Part shown: positions 56,601-62,185 of the stretch, one piece after another
Layout of the letters: each line of letters starts with the position of its first letter
How positions within the stretch are numbered: the first letter of the stretch is position 1
From: Undaria pinnatifida
Lineage: Eukaryota; Sar; Phaeophyceae; Laminariales; Alariaceae
DNA length: 64,000 nucleotides
Assembly: GCA_012845835.1 (NCBI GenBank)
Contig: JABAKD010000014.1
Span: 5,193,896-5,257,895, forward strand
Reading direction: 5' to 3'
Made by a program: the position numbers and the translations under genes
The notes under the pieces: generated by a model
What the model was told of the DNA's origin: nothing
The model's input: the letters and a program-made list of their open reading frames with translations, nothing else
Database searches by the model: none

Positions 56601-58177
56601 TGCGCTTGTAGACCACGGTACCAGCGACAACACCCGTGGAGCGGATGCGCACCGCGGAGGTAGACTCGAGAGATCCTTCTAACGAACCGTAAACATCAGC
56701 CTCTTCCACCTACAAACAATTGACGGGGCAGGCAGGGTACGTTAAAACGACTGCAGTCCTCTGATTCCACAATTCACGTTTACGTTTCATCGCCCTAACC
56801 CTCGTCATCCTCATTACACAGTATAACCCTCATTATGCTCACTACACAGTATTCCAAACGTGATCAGAGTAACTGTACCAACCAGCACCAGCCATTCCGG
56901 GCCATGATACTCCAGGTACTGGTAGGTACTCAAGTCATATTCAGCTTCAAGTACTTCAGGTACTGGCAAGTAAATTCAAGTACTCCAGGTACTGGCAGGT
57001 ACTCAAGTCATTTGCAGCTCGAAGCACTCCAGTTACTGGCAGGTACTCAGTGATTTTCAACTTCAAATACTCCAGGTACTGGCAAGTACTAAAGTCATTT
57101 TCAGCCCAAAGCACTCCAGGTATTGGCAGGTACTCGGTCATTTTCAGCTTGAAGTACTTCAGTTACTGGCAGGTACTCAGCTCGTTCTCAGCCTCAAGTA
57201 CTCTTGGTACCGGCAGGTACTCAAGTCATTTTCAGCGTTAAGTACTTCAGGTACTGACACCTACTCAAGTCATTTTCAGCTTCAGGTACTCCAGGCACTG
57301 AGTCGTTCAAAATAACTGGTACGGGCGAGTCACTGAGTACCAATGACTGGTACTCTGATACTCTGTGATCATCTCAGCAATTTTTATAATCGCGGTCATA
57401 AGCTTCAGACTCAAAAACTGACGGAAAGCCCTCACAGTTGCAGCATCGGCCACATGAAGCAATCTGAGCTCATGTAGGAGATGCGATCGAGTTGCGACGC
57501 AGGAAGCTGCGAGGCGAGCGTGAGGCAGCTGTGAGGCGAGCGCGAGCTTGAGGCAGGACGATACTCGTACTCGGATGGCCTCAAGCTTTTCCTAGACGCT
57601 TGATTACATCGCGCTCGTCGGTTTGTGGTCTGTATCAATGAGTCCTGAACGGGCTATAAACCTTGTAGCACCGCAGCTATAGACTAGATAAGTTATAAGA
57701 GTTGGAAATAGGTTAATAATGGTCACAATCATGATCCAACCGTACCAATCGTCAACATATTTCCAAGCATCACAATCGTCCTGCGTGGAATATTGAACGT
57801 AGGGAATCTGGGATTTGTAAAATTGAATCTAAACATATATGGATAGCGGGTTGGTTCGGGGACATCTACGCATTAGATAGAGCAAGAGTGCGTGTTAGGT
57901 TGGACTTGCACTCGGGAGAGCGTCAAGAACACGACGTGTATTAGAGAACCGGAACACACGGCCGAGTACCTACCATCAATATCCAAACAATCACAGTTAC
58001 CCTCATATCCATAACCACAATCATCAAAATCAGCATAATCATCACCATGATCCTCGCCAGCGCCATTACCATCGTCATTGTCAACTTCACAATCGTCATG
58101 AAAAAAAAAATCACCTTAGCGTCGCCCACAAATCTACCGCCTTCTTTCACGACCAAACGCCGCGTTTCGACGAAACC
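33821..58177 (-). CDS. multi-exon host gene model, 12 exons, partial at both ends
   Basis: Twelve minus-strand segments have an AG before them, a GT after them, and an open frame that starts and ends exactly on codon boundaries: 58177-58115, 56709-56653, 55871-54630, 54174-54094, 53515-53456, 51543-51058, 44866-44747, 43917-43786, 41935-41438, 34934-34761, 34342-34172 and 33859-33821. Joined they give 1041 codons without a stop. Introns run from 312 bp to about 6.5 kb. The product would be mostly low complexity (Ala/Thr/Asn-rich, then a Lys/Glu/Gln coiled coil, then Gly-rich and acidic parts) with one Cys/His motif resembling the EsV-1-7 repeat. Neither the initial nor the final exon was identified with confidence. 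A candidate terminal exon at 45484-45356 would split the model into two genes. Function unknown; exon joining is inferred. Confidence 0.6.
34172..34342 (-). CDS. host gene exon (57 codons)
   Basis: Acceptor GATGTGCAG, donor CCGCAG|GTGCGT. Begins AKKRPSGSNIADFYGRG, has an acidic DSDSDEEE patch, and ends EDGQLRPQ. The basic start followed by an acidic Ser/Asp patch recalls nuclear-protein linkers, but no domain is recognised. A decayed copy of its start lies 95-150 bp upstream in the transcript (34437-34490). Confidence 0.7.
34437..34490 (-). pseudogene. decayed duplicate of the 57-codon exon start
   Basis: CGGAGAGACCTTCGGGGAGC followed by AGTACCTGATATTG parallels the functional exon start (AAAAGAGACCGTCGGGGAGC then AATATTG). 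The frame is shifted and the rest of the exon is absent. Confidence 0.55.
34761..34934 (-). CDS. host gene exon (58 codons)
   Basis: Acceptor GTTGTGTACAG after a T-rich tract, donor TCGAAG|GTGCGA. Encodes AEVIENGGGGSEPPVSIS, SDVVDAAEMGDVQARVAAYG and a basic Pro/Lys end TLKPKPSK. No known domain. A diverged duplicate of its first third lies at 35255-35317. Confidence 0.7.
34970..35262. repeat. (GGGCAA)n-like hexamer array
   Basis: Degenerate AAGGGCAAGGGTAAGG repeats between the 58-codon exon and its decayed copy. Frames over it are Gly/Lys-rich translations of the repeat. Confidence 0.85.
35255..35317 (-). pseudogene. decayed duplicate of the 58-codon exon
   Basis: After an AG (GTGTTGAG) the minus strand reads AEMIENGGWGNVPTVNITGD, parallel to AEVIENGGGGSEPPVSISNA of the exon at 34934. 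No usable donor is seen and similarity fades within about 20 codons. Confidence 0.65.
35392..35552. repeat. (CAA/CAG)n microsatellite
   Basis: CAACAA, CAGCCC and CAACAG runs, ending in AACAAG repeats. Plus-strand frames give polyglutamine, but it lies in a candidate intron of the minus-strand gene. Confidence 0.92.
35560..36400. other. intronic stretch without recognised genes
   Basis: Inside the 6.5-kb intron. Only a short AGACAGATCAGATCC match (36016-36032) to the R3 family was noticed. Confidence 0.4.
36402..36470 (-). other. tRNA-like sequence with RNA polymerase III boxes
   Basis: The minus strand contains a perfect B box (GGTTCGAATCC) preceded by an A-box-like GAGTAGCAAGTGAATC. The T stem and acceptor stem do not pair properly, so it is not a functional tRNA gene. 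It may be a tRNA pseudogene or the head of a SINE. Confidence 0.35.
36472..36634. mobile_element. hAT-like MITE with perfect 8-bp target duplication
   Basis: Terminal inverted repeats CGAAGATGTCAGGAGACGG and CCGTCTCCTGACATCTTTG enclose 163 bp. CTCCACAG flanks both sides (36464-36471, 36635-36642). Eight-bp duplications and C(A/G)..G ends fit hAT elements. No coding capacity. Confidence 0.88.
36643..36895. repeat. R3 GATCT-rich repeat copy
   Basis: Runs of GATCTRTATGATCTACAT units ending in TAGATCGTGATCTGT. The same layout, including GGACGCCTGCATA, is found at 61933-62215. Confidence 0.75.
37085..37180. repeat. R5 repeat copy
   Basis: ACGATGTGTATGAAAAATAC, GTGGAAG and CATCCGTCGGAGGATAAAA match 42645-42735 for about 90 bp. 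Confidence 0.7.
37475..37590 (+). repeat. R1 dispersed repeat, uninterrupted copy
   Basis: CAGCTGCGAGTTCGACGAAT, GGTCGATACTCATCG and TTGCAAGCTGCGTAC in order. It serves as the empty-site reference for the interrupted copy at 19733-20290. Confidence 0.8.
38105..38320 (+). repeat. copy of a hAT-linked repeat
   Basis: About 210 bp (ACAGACTTCCAAAGCTGCAG ... GGTGATTAAGGCTGCAAG) nearly identical to 59533-59749, which lies just downstream of a hAT transposase fragment. Probably a solo 3' end of that element family. Confidence 0.7.
38478..38520. repeat. (CTG)n microsatellite
   Basis: About ten CTG units followed by CTACTACTGCTGG. A plus-strand GTAAG follows at 38532, but no matching gene was found. 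Confidence 0.9.
38561..40770. other. intronic/intergenic stretch, no gene recognised
   Basis: Holds a repeat copy at 39240-39330 (AAACCCTTTTAGGGGGACAA ... GATTTCGGGGCTCTAAA, also near 41220-41320), several GGTGGTA-type motifs (39930-40280) and a pogo-like fragment with GGTACCC (40375-40560). Open frames here show no family resemblance. Confidence 0.4.
40780..40905. repeat. 22-bp tandem repeat
   Basis: AAAATCCTCTTTGAGGGTCT occurs three times in tandem (40797-40850), with outlying GGCTCCTCTTT copies on each side. Confidence 0.85.
41438..41935 (-). CDS. host gene exon (166 codons)
   Basis: Acceptor GCCACATCAG, donor GTGCAG|GTGGGT. Begins PPGSFRVVSSAGLPTPIAPE, then TLGDALRVPGLGRSGVAPDG, a long Gly/Ser-rich part, a run of Glu/Asp (SEEEDDSDDDEDEDEG) and VAKALAGKVATNG. 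The acidic patch resembles those of chromatin or nucleolar proteins, which is only compositional. GC-rich codons contrast with the AT-rich flanks, supporting a real exon. Confidence 0.65.
42250..42880. repeat. R6 repeat: three copies, two forming an inverted pair
   Basis: CCATTTTACCCCAGTCATG ... TTCGACCGGTGTTTCGTATG (42466-42520) is the reverse complement of CACACAAAATACCGGTCGAAG ... CTGGGGTGAAATGG (42797-42858). A third diverged copy lies at 42250-42335. The inverted pair encloses an R5 copy and may be a MITE. Confidence 0.6.
42645..42735. repeat. R5 repeat copy
   Basis: Matches 37085-37180 (ACGACGTGTATGAAAATACG, CATCCGCCGGAGGATAAAA). Confidence 0.7.
42965..43140 (+). repeat. R2 dispersed repeat copy
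   Basis: TAACCTCGTTTGGACTGGTC, GGGTTACTTGCCCGGCGGC, then ACTTGCGACACCCCCGGG and GATTTCAAGCCAACCACATC. Confidence 0.75.
43786..43917 (-). CDS. host gene exon (44 codons)
   Basis: Acceptor TTGACGCGACAG, donor GTGCAG|GTGCTT. Encodes DPVAPEEGDKISDPEGLLAV, a Pro-rich middle (PERPPSPDVP) and ends AEAVQ. No domain recognised. If the donor were skipped the frame would reach a stop 10 codons later. Confidence 0.65.
44172..44207 (-). pseudogene. decayed duplicate of the Cys/His exon end (copy 3)
   Basis: The minus strand reads HVITKQGSKLM, matching GHKKQGSKLM of the exon at 44866-44747, but the donor GT has become GC (ATGGCGAAG). The flanking C/G-rich intron sequence is duplicated too. Confidence 0.65.
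44602..44629 (-). pseudogene. decayed duplicate of the Cys/His exon end (copy 2)
   Basis: The minus strand reads GHLNREVGSWLM followed by an intact-looking donor GTGAGA. Upstream Cys codons are absent. It lies 118 bp downstream of the real exon in transcript direction. Confidence 0.6.
44747..44866 (-). CDS. host gene exon with EsV-1-7-like Cys/His motif (40 codons)
   Basis: Acceptor CGGAAGCAG, donor CTCATG|GTGAGG. It encodes CEAANC, then WGDPRFRPRYCVGHKKQGSK, giving C-x4-C-x15-C-x2-H followed by a basic KKQG turn. The EsV-1-7 repeat of brown algae and the Ectocarpus virus EsV-1 is about C-x4-C-x16-C-x2-H, also with a Lys-rich segment and Gly after the His. The match is by spacing and local composition; one residue fewer separates the second and third Cys. 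It is probably a metal-binding module. The exon sits at the edge of a telomere-like minisatellite that includes its acceptor, and has two decayed partial copies downstream. Confidence 0.6.
44862..45235. repeat. telomere-like minisatellite carrying copies of a splice acceptor
   Basis: About five units of 65-85 bp, each with GGCTGCTTCCGGTTAGGG (starts near 44865, 44947, 45026, 45096, 45157) and runs of TTAGGG/TAGGGG. On the transcribed strand each unit repeats CCGGAAGCAG, the acceptor of the Cys/His exon at 44866. Confidence 0.85.
45356..45484 (-). CDS. candidate terminal exon (43 codons, TAATAA stop)
   Basis: After TTTAGAG the minus strand encodes VLNGGDSDRFVGTPTVACVP, KIQPATAFEALRNLAKPAAT and LPD, then two TAA codons at 45355-45350. 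Codon composition is GC-rich like the other exons, and phase 0 is kept only if the weak acceptor TTAGAG is used; the nearer CAG gives a frame with a stop. If real, it ends the upstream gene and the exons below 44866 belong to a second gene. Confidence 0.35.
45570..45736 (+). repeat. R2 dispersed repeat copy, left of the Harbinger-like MITE
   Basis: TACTTGCGCGGTGGCTAACC and CTCGGGATTTCAACCCAACC identify the family. Its right end (GTAGACTAA) is the target of the MITE insertion. Confidence 0.7.
45737..46416. mobile_element. PIF/Harbinger-like MITE (680 bp)
   Basis: Left end GGCCATTTCTCACACAGTCG and right end CGACTGCGTAAGAAATGGCC are inverted repeats. TAA flanks both ends (45734-45736, 46417-46419). 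The TAA/TTA duplication and GGCC-type start are typical of PIF/Harbinger. Subterminal CAGTCGAAAA motifs recur on both sides (46260-46400). The 60.9-kb R2 pair has GACTAAGCTATAAAC uninterrupted, an empty site. A 71-codon plus-strand frame inside has no recognised domain. Confidence 0.85.
46417..46585 (+). repeat. R2 dispersed repeat copy, right of the Harbinger-like MITE
   Basis: AAGCTATAAATTCGTTTGTG, GGTGACTTGCGCCGTGGCT and GGGATTTCACGCCGACCAC. It forms a tandem pair with the copy at 45570 once the MITE is removed. Confidence 0.75.
46670..46851. mobile_element. pogo/Tigger-like MITE (about 182 bp)
   Basis: Starts CAGTAGGGACCCCCCC after TA and ends GGGGGACCCCTACTATTG before TA. ATAAGGCGGT motifs recur inside on both strands' ends. 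TA target duplication and CAGTRGGG ends fit Tc1/mariner-pogo elements. No transposase. Confidence 0.7.
46980..47065. repeat. interstitial telomere-like CCCTAA repeats
   Basis: ACCCTAACCCTAACCCTACC with degenerate flanks; CCTAGGG-type palindromic motifs continue to 47190. Confidence 0.8.
47384..47680. repeat. (GGTTC)n pentamer array
   Basis: About 17 near-perfect TTCGG units (47384-47470), degenerating to 47680. A short CCGAA version lies at 33712-33736. Confidence 0.93.
47840..49110. repeat. degenerate (ACCG/ACTG/CCAA) tetranucleotide-type array, 1.27 kb
   Basis: Continuous ACCGACCGAACGACCGACC-type sequence with frequent substitutions. Minus-strand frames read as runs of GRSVGRSV, a translation artefact. 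It lies in the 6.2-kb intron. Confidence 0.85.
49111..49700. other. intronic stretch without recognised genes
   Basis: No exon accepted. A short ATARFFSK-encoding segment between AG and GT near 49160-49185 (minus) was too small to call. (CCAA)n at 49645-49672. Confidence 0.35.
49700..50440. repeat. three spaced copies of a GGCCCAGCGTCGACAAAACG segment
   Basis: GGCCCAGCGTTGACAAAATC (about 49730), GGCCCAGCGTCGACAAAACG (about 50202) and CAGTCCAGCGTCGACAAAAC (about 50369), with related flanks. A GGGTC-rich stretch (49880-50030) lies between. Confidence 0.7.
50084..50155 (+). repeat. R1 dispersed repeat copy
   Basis: CAGCTGTGAGATCC ... ACTCATCTTTGCGAGCTGCG, followed by CGATCGCGCGTGTTA as in the copies at 60468 and 60985. 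Confidence 0.7.
50471..50497. repeat. (GT)n microsatellite
   Basis: About 13 GT units. Confidence 0.95.
50717..50760. repeat. (CAAAAA)n microsatellite
   Basis: Repeated ACAAAAACAAAA units. Confidence 0.9.
51058..51543 (-). CDS. host gene exon, coiled coil (162 codons)
   Basis: Acceptor CTCCCAACAG, donor GCGAAG|GTGAGC. Begins QQPQHRTTPSSEDASFLVGA, then a Gly-rich part and an acidic stretch, then about 70 residues of EKLEQQEKLEQQ-type heptad-like repeats ending in VVEKEEVEEEEEEEEAGAK. This predicts a long charged coiled coil. The underlying DNA is a CTCCTGCTGCTCCAGCTTCT-type minisatellite (51165-51330), so repeat number may vary between individuals. The acceptor choice is uncertain because an upstream in-frame extension is possible. 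Confidence 0.65.
51944..53290. repeat. extreme G/C strand-asymmetric tract (GGGG and GGGGT runs)
   Basis: C-rich on the plus strand at 51944-52070, then G-rich with poly-G runs up to about 20 (52197-52460, 52540-52720), a (GGGGT)n array (52755-52838), and more G runs (53105-53285). Pro-rich and Gly-rich frames here are translations of these runs. The segment is in an intron, so the transcript would be C-rich. Confidence 0.9.
53456..53515 (-). CDS. host gene exon (20 codons)
   Basis: Acceptor CCCGCCTCTAACAG, donor ACTGAG|GTGAGC, both strong. Encodes AALESGTRPIANARDKNTTE. Phase 0 at both ends. Confidence 0.68.
53593..53664. repeat. (AGC)n microsatellite
   Basis: AAAGCAGCAGCAGC repeats with two AAA interruptions and a long uninterrupted CAG run (about 53618-53662). 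Confidence 0.93.
54094..54174 (-). CDS. host gene exon (27 codons)
   Basis: Acceptor CGAAGGTGCAG (an alternative AG six bases earlier also keeps frame), donor TTGCCT|GTGAGA. Encodes TQAVEAADMFSAEEVTPTNT and SAGHSLP. Acidic, no known domain. Confidence 0.62.
54240..54400. repeat. G-rich intronic tract
   Basis: Poly-G runs of 12-15 separated by GGGAGG/GGATGG; followed by C-rich CCCCCACCCC runs at 54515-54565. These lie in the 455-bp intron. Confidence 0.85.
54630..55871 (-). CDS. host gene large exon (414 codons)
   Basis: Acceptor CCGCCACAG, donor CTACAG|GTTACG (weak). A Met follows the first codon, so this could also be the first coding exon. The start SMEDGGELEGTFECSNRATG and RARKLAAGLAVTPEEDANAA has normal complexity. 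The rest is low complexity: Gly runs, Pro/Ala, long Ala/Thr stretches, Asn/Ser/Thr repeats (SNSTNTYTNTNTNTNANANT) and a Ser-rich end, with GPAPS-type linkers. GC is very high. No domain recognised. Plus-strand Leu/Ala-rich frames over the same bases are its antisense. Confidence 0.7.
56034..56440. repeat. degenerate CATACCCTGGTAYAC repeats
   Basis: Loosely repeated blocks of about 100-190 bp with ACCCTGGTA, CCATGCGCCAT and GAGACCAACAA. The GCGCTTGTAGACCACG ... CAACACCC block near 56211 recurs at 56602. Confidence 0.65.
56449..56537 (-). mobile_element. R1 element with perfect 8-bp target duplication (89 bp)
   Basis: ACAAGACC flanks both sides (56441-56448, 56538-56545). Between them the minus strand reads CAGCTGTGAGGTCGACAGAT and TCGATACTCATCTTTGCAAG, the R1 core. 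This defines the element's ends: 89 bp, no clear terminal inverted repeat, no poly-A tail. The superfamily is unknown. Confidence 0.8.
56653..56709 (-). CDS. host gene exon (19 codons)
   Basis: Acceptor ATTGTTTGTAG, donor TCCGCG|GTGCGC. Encodes VEEADVYGSLEGSLESTSA. Phase 0 at both ends; joins in frame to the large exon. Confidence 0.58.
56908..57306. repeat. 44-bp minisatellite, about nine units
   Basis: Units of TACTCCAGGTACTGGCAGG plus TACTCAAGTCATTTTCAGCT and AAG, with single-base variants and one shortened unit (near 56960). Confidence 0.95.
57307..58114. other. intronic stretch without recognised features
   Basis: A GCGAGGCGAGCGTGAGGCAG-type local repeat at 57505-57560, a GATAGCGGGTTG match (57842) to the repeat at 20772, and TCATCA/ATCATC-rich sequence at 57980-58075. 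Confidence 0.4.
58115..58177 (-). CDS. host gene exon (21 codons)
   Basis: Acceptor TATTTTTCCTGCAG with a classic pyrimidine tract, donor GCTAAG|GTGATT. Encodes GFVETRRLVVKEGGRFVGDA and K. It joins in phase 0 to the 19-codon exon. The initial exon should lie further right but was not found. Confidence 0.65.
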
Positions 58178-59045
58178 CTGCAGGAAAAATAAACCAATCG
58201 GATACCCCAGTAGGGCCACCGGCCATCGGACAAAAGCGACAAGAAAAACAAACGAAGGGACACAAAACAGTGAAGCAGCGAGGTGGAGGGGGGGGGGAGG
58301 GGGGAGGGGCGAGGGAGGGGCCGATGCAGCGTAGTTAGTGTTCCTATTCGACGGTGGGAGAAATACCCGTAGGGCAGTCAGTAGATGCCATGTATACAAA
58401 GTCATCTTATGGGAAAGTGGGTTCCCGTCAAATTGCAAGTAGTCTGTCCCCCGACCATCCACCGTCGATCAGCTCTCGGTCCCAGCACAATTAATGTATT
58501 TTTGAAAAAAAAATGCACAAAAACAAAACTACGTTCCAACCATTCCATTACCGTAACATGGCATACTGGTAAACATTACACATATCAGCATATAGGACGC
58601 TTCTAGCGACTTGAGGTTCTATACGAGTCTGTACCTCGCAACAACTGAGCGCTATCAAACCAGCTACGCGACACACCGCCGTGGCCGTGGTGTACGATAG
58701 AAGGAAAGTACGAAACAAATGGTACGGTGCAGGACACCCAATAATAGGGCCTTATCCAATAAGCTAGTATATCTCTTAGCTTATACTGGCTTTGTGAGCT
58801 TATTTTTTTTCATGTCCGAGCGAGCATAGCCAACATGCCAAATAGCTTACCTGATATGTGAAAGCACAACAAGGGAAATCGAGCATATGTCCGCCCCCAT
58901 TTCGTGTGTATATGTGCGTCTGGTTGTCTGGCAGCACGGTGGAGACGCCAAATGGGTGGCCGCACGGTAGTAATACAAACTCACGAGGCTTAATTACACC
59001 TATTATCGCGACATTGGACGGTCCTACATAAAAACACATAAACAC
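58178..59045. other. no recognised gene
   Basis: A G-rich run (58290-58315) and AT-rich sequence. Upstream parts of the hAT element may lie here but no transposase motif was seen. Confidence 0.4.
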
Positions 59046-59315
59046 GTGAACGATGAGTACCACATCTTAGCTTCTAACGCTGACGCCGGGTACGATCTGT
59101 GGCAATTCTGGCATGACAATAGGCTTAAGCTGCCGCGTTGGTATGATGTTGCAAAGGACATCGAGGTGATTCAGCCATCCTCCGCGTTCATGGAACGGGT
59201 ATTTTCTATTCTGCGCGCTTGTATGGACGAGAGGCGGGAGTCTAGCTTCAGTGACCGCATTGCAGCATCCCCTCTTCTCAAGTACGTACTGTACAACAGG
59301 GGGCGGGGAAAGTAG
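59046..59315 (+). pseudogene. hAT transposase C-terminal dimerisation region, fragment
   Basis: FWHDNRLKLPRWYDVAKDIE, VIQPSSAFMERVFSILRACM and RRESSFSDRIAASPLLKY match the hAT C-terminal dimerisation pattern (W...LP...A.D...I.PSSA..ERVFS). The catalytic part is missing. The frame ends at TAG 59313-59315. It is followed after about 220 bp by a segment also present at 38105-38320. Confidence 0.75.
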
Positions 59316-59532
59316 TAGTGCGTCGTGCGGGGTGCGGGGGTGCTGGGTAGTCCGCTCTGTTTTGGCTAGCTCGCTAGCTCTGTTTTTGCTGTCGAGTGTC
59401 GAGTACATGTAGCTCTGGAGAGTTCAAGCAAGTTTTCCAATTGACATGGTGGTGCGGTGGTATGGAAAAGGCAGCAAGGCACTGCTGTGCGCATTGTGCT
59501 GTATATGGACACAACACACAACAACAGCAGCA

Positions 59533-59749
59533 GTTATGATGAACAAAATTACCATTATCTAGGTCCGACCACTTTCGTTTTTTGAACTTTTGGGCTGTAC
59601 AGACTTCCAAAGCTACAGCTGCTGCTGGACCCTTCGAACAGCTCCCGCAGCTGCTGGGCCATTCGAACGGCTGTCCCAGAACGTCAAAACGTCAGCTATG
59701 TTTTGTAATTTCAATGCTGGCGGTGGTGATTAAGGCTGCAAATGTTTCA
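59533..59749 (+). repeat. hAT-linked repeat copy
   Basis: ACAGACTTCCAAAGCTACAG ... GGTGATTAAGGCTGCAAATG, over 90% like 38105-38320. Both end at GTTTCATA, likely the element edge. Confidence 0.7.
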
Positions 59750-60363
59750 TACGAAGTACGTAAATTAATTACAGTAAATACTTCGAAGTATATGGGAGTA
59801 TATATACGAAGTATATATCTTACGGTATACTTTTACAGCACTGACACACCTGCACCTGCCATGTGACTTGTAGAAAAAAAACAAGTAGCCCAAGAAACCA
59901 CGTTTCACGAGCTTATCGACGACAAGCAAGGATGCCCGACGAGTGTTAGACGAGCAAACACGCTTTAATCGAACAAAATCAAGCTAGAGATGGAACAAAG
60001 AGCGAGCATAAGTCGAGCTTATCCGCGCAAAACTGGCACAAATCGCGAGCCTATTTCCAGTTTCAAAGTCTATGCCCGCTAAAAAACAAAAAAACTTGAT
60101 CGAAAAAAAAAACTTATTGGGGAAGGCCCTACCCAATAAGAAACAGGGGAATAAGAAAAAGTCAGGTTGAGATTTACAGGAGAACAGTAAATTCGGGAAT
60201 CGTTCTTCTGAAGTTAGTGCAGAACGCACCCATTCTCGAATAATAAATCCAGGCAGAGCCAAGCATCCCTGTTTTCTTATTAGGAGTCCTGTACTGCATA
60301 ATATGAAAATATAAAACATAAAAACACATAAAAACACATGAAACATAAAAATAAAAATACATT
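59750..60363. other. AT-rich intergenic DNA
   Basis: CGAAGTA/TACTTCG motifs at 59750-59815. No gene recognised. Confidence 0.4.
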
Positions 60364-61310
60364 CCAGCTGTGAGACCGAAGCTTTTGTCGAAACTCATCT
60401 TTGCAACCTGTGTGTGATACTCTTTAAATATCCGGTACAGCAGTATTTAAAAAATGGAAAAATACACTTCAGCTGTGAGATCGACCAAAAAGTTTTTTTG
60501 ATCAAAACTCGGCTTTGCAAGCTGCGTGTGATACTTCGATCGCGCGTGTTACGGGGTGTGTATACCCTCGTGACCGGTACAGCAGTATTATACACTATGA
60601 ACAGATTAATAAAGCTATACAGCGGCGCTAGTTGCCGGGTTAGCTATGTATTTTTATTTAGTTTTTCAAGAGCGCTTTCCCCTTTTTCAACACGTGAAAC
60701 TTGTATACACGCTACACACGCGAAAGCAAAGGAACAAGCCGAGGCTGACGATCCCAGTATTATAGACTAGACAAAGCCAAAAACTCGCCTGGGCTGGTCG
60801 GTGCTAGTTGCCGGATATATTTGCACGGTGGCTATTTGCTTGTGTTTAGGTTCCAAGAGTTTTTCTCCCCTGACTTGACTTGCGAATAGTCTAAGACTAA
60901 GCTATAAACTCATTGGGCTGGTCGGTGTTGCATGCCAGGTTACTTGCGCGGTTTTTATTATTCAGTTTTTATAAAACTTGAAAAACGTCAGCCGTGAGTA
61001 CGACCGATTGAATGGTTTAAACTCAACTTTGCAAGCTGCGTGGTACATCTATATTTCGCTAGTACACAGTAGGTGCACAAAAATTACGGAAGGTCGTTCG
61101 CGCGTGTTATATATTAGATCCTCATGAGAGATATGGGTGGGTGACACCCCTGGATGTTGTCACGGTCAACAGGACGATTCTTCCTAATAATCATTCTGTT
61201 CACCGATACTTTAGTTTGTACAAGAGTTGTGTCTCCATTTTCAACTTGAGACACACCCTGGGATTTCAAGCCAACCGCATCCCGACGGGGAGCCTTGTAA
61301 ATCCGATACA
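60364..61310 (+). repeat. cluster of R1 and R2 repeat copies
   Basis: R1 copies at 60364-60420, 60468-60540 and 60985-61045 (CAGC(T/C)GTGAG ... TTTGCAAGCTGCGT) alternate with R2 copies at 60770-60888, 60889-60980 and 61205-61310. GACTAAGCTATAAAC at the R2-R2 junction (60889) is the empty form of the Harbinger-like insertion site at 45737. Confidence 0.75.
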
Positions 61311-61739
61311 TTCCTGGTACAACAAAACATACAAAAACTACAAAAACTACAAACGCAAAAGCAAAGGAACTCTCCCAGACTCACGATCCCTAACCCTCGC
61401 GCAAGACCTTAAACCTGACGCCGAAACTACTTCACCCTCTACACGAAAAATTCAACATACATCCACACCCCTACGTACGGACCCACCAGCAGTCCAGCAC
61501 CAAGCAATCAATAACTAGACAATTATTAATAGTACCGGTATCTGATAGAATAATAGCAGCGCGCACATGTAAAGCTTCAAACCTATAAATACATCGACCG
61601 CAGACGGCCGAAAAGATCACAAAAAGAGAAAAAACAGCTCCACGGCGGCAAGACGCACAGCTGCACTGCCGTCGGCTGCATGCTCGCACCATGATAAGAC
61701 CGCGCTTGCCAGGTATACCTTATTTTTGCGCTAGACATG

Positions 61740-61925
61740 GGCCCCAAAAGGGTTAAAAGCCACCCACGTTGAGAACACTCGGGATTTACGAGCGGTCAAA
61801 TCGGCATGTTCCGCCATAGTAAAAGCCCCACGCATCCCACTACAGACAAGAGCGATTGTATGCATGAGAACACGCTTGTTGTGGCCGGTCCCCGGGTGCT
61901 CCCAAACCGGGGTATAAACTAGCCT
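61740..61925 (+). repeat. single-copy relative of the 269-bp satellite
   Basis: CCATAGTAAAAGCC, ACTACAGACAAGAGCGAT and GGTCCCCGGGTGCTC follow the order of satellite unit motifs (CCATACTAAAAGCC, ATTACAGGTGAGAGCGAT, GGTCATCGGGTGCTC). Similarity also covers the stretch before the first unit (28990-29061). Confidence 0.65.
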
Positions 61926-61932
61926 TTTCAAA

Positions 61933-62185
61933 CGTCGGACAGATCAGATCATCTATCCCCATTTGATTACCTAGATCTTCAGGGAAGATCTGTATGGTCT
62001 AGCTCATGTTACCGAGCGGAAGCCGTTCGACCTGCATTATCTAGCAAACACTTCCGGGGTTGGACCTGTACTCTCCTATGCACAGATCCTGCCCAGTATT
62101 TCATACCGACAGATACAGGATCTACTGTAGATTATCTGCATGATCTGTAGATGATCTGTAGATTATCTAGATCGTGATCTGTCAG
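61933..62185. mobile_element. R3 GATCT-rich element
   Basis: Begins GGACAGATCAGATCATC and ends TAGATCGTGATCTGTC, short inverted ends around GATCTGTAGATTATC repeats. The same family lies at 36643-36895 and at the right window edge. Confidence 0.6.
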
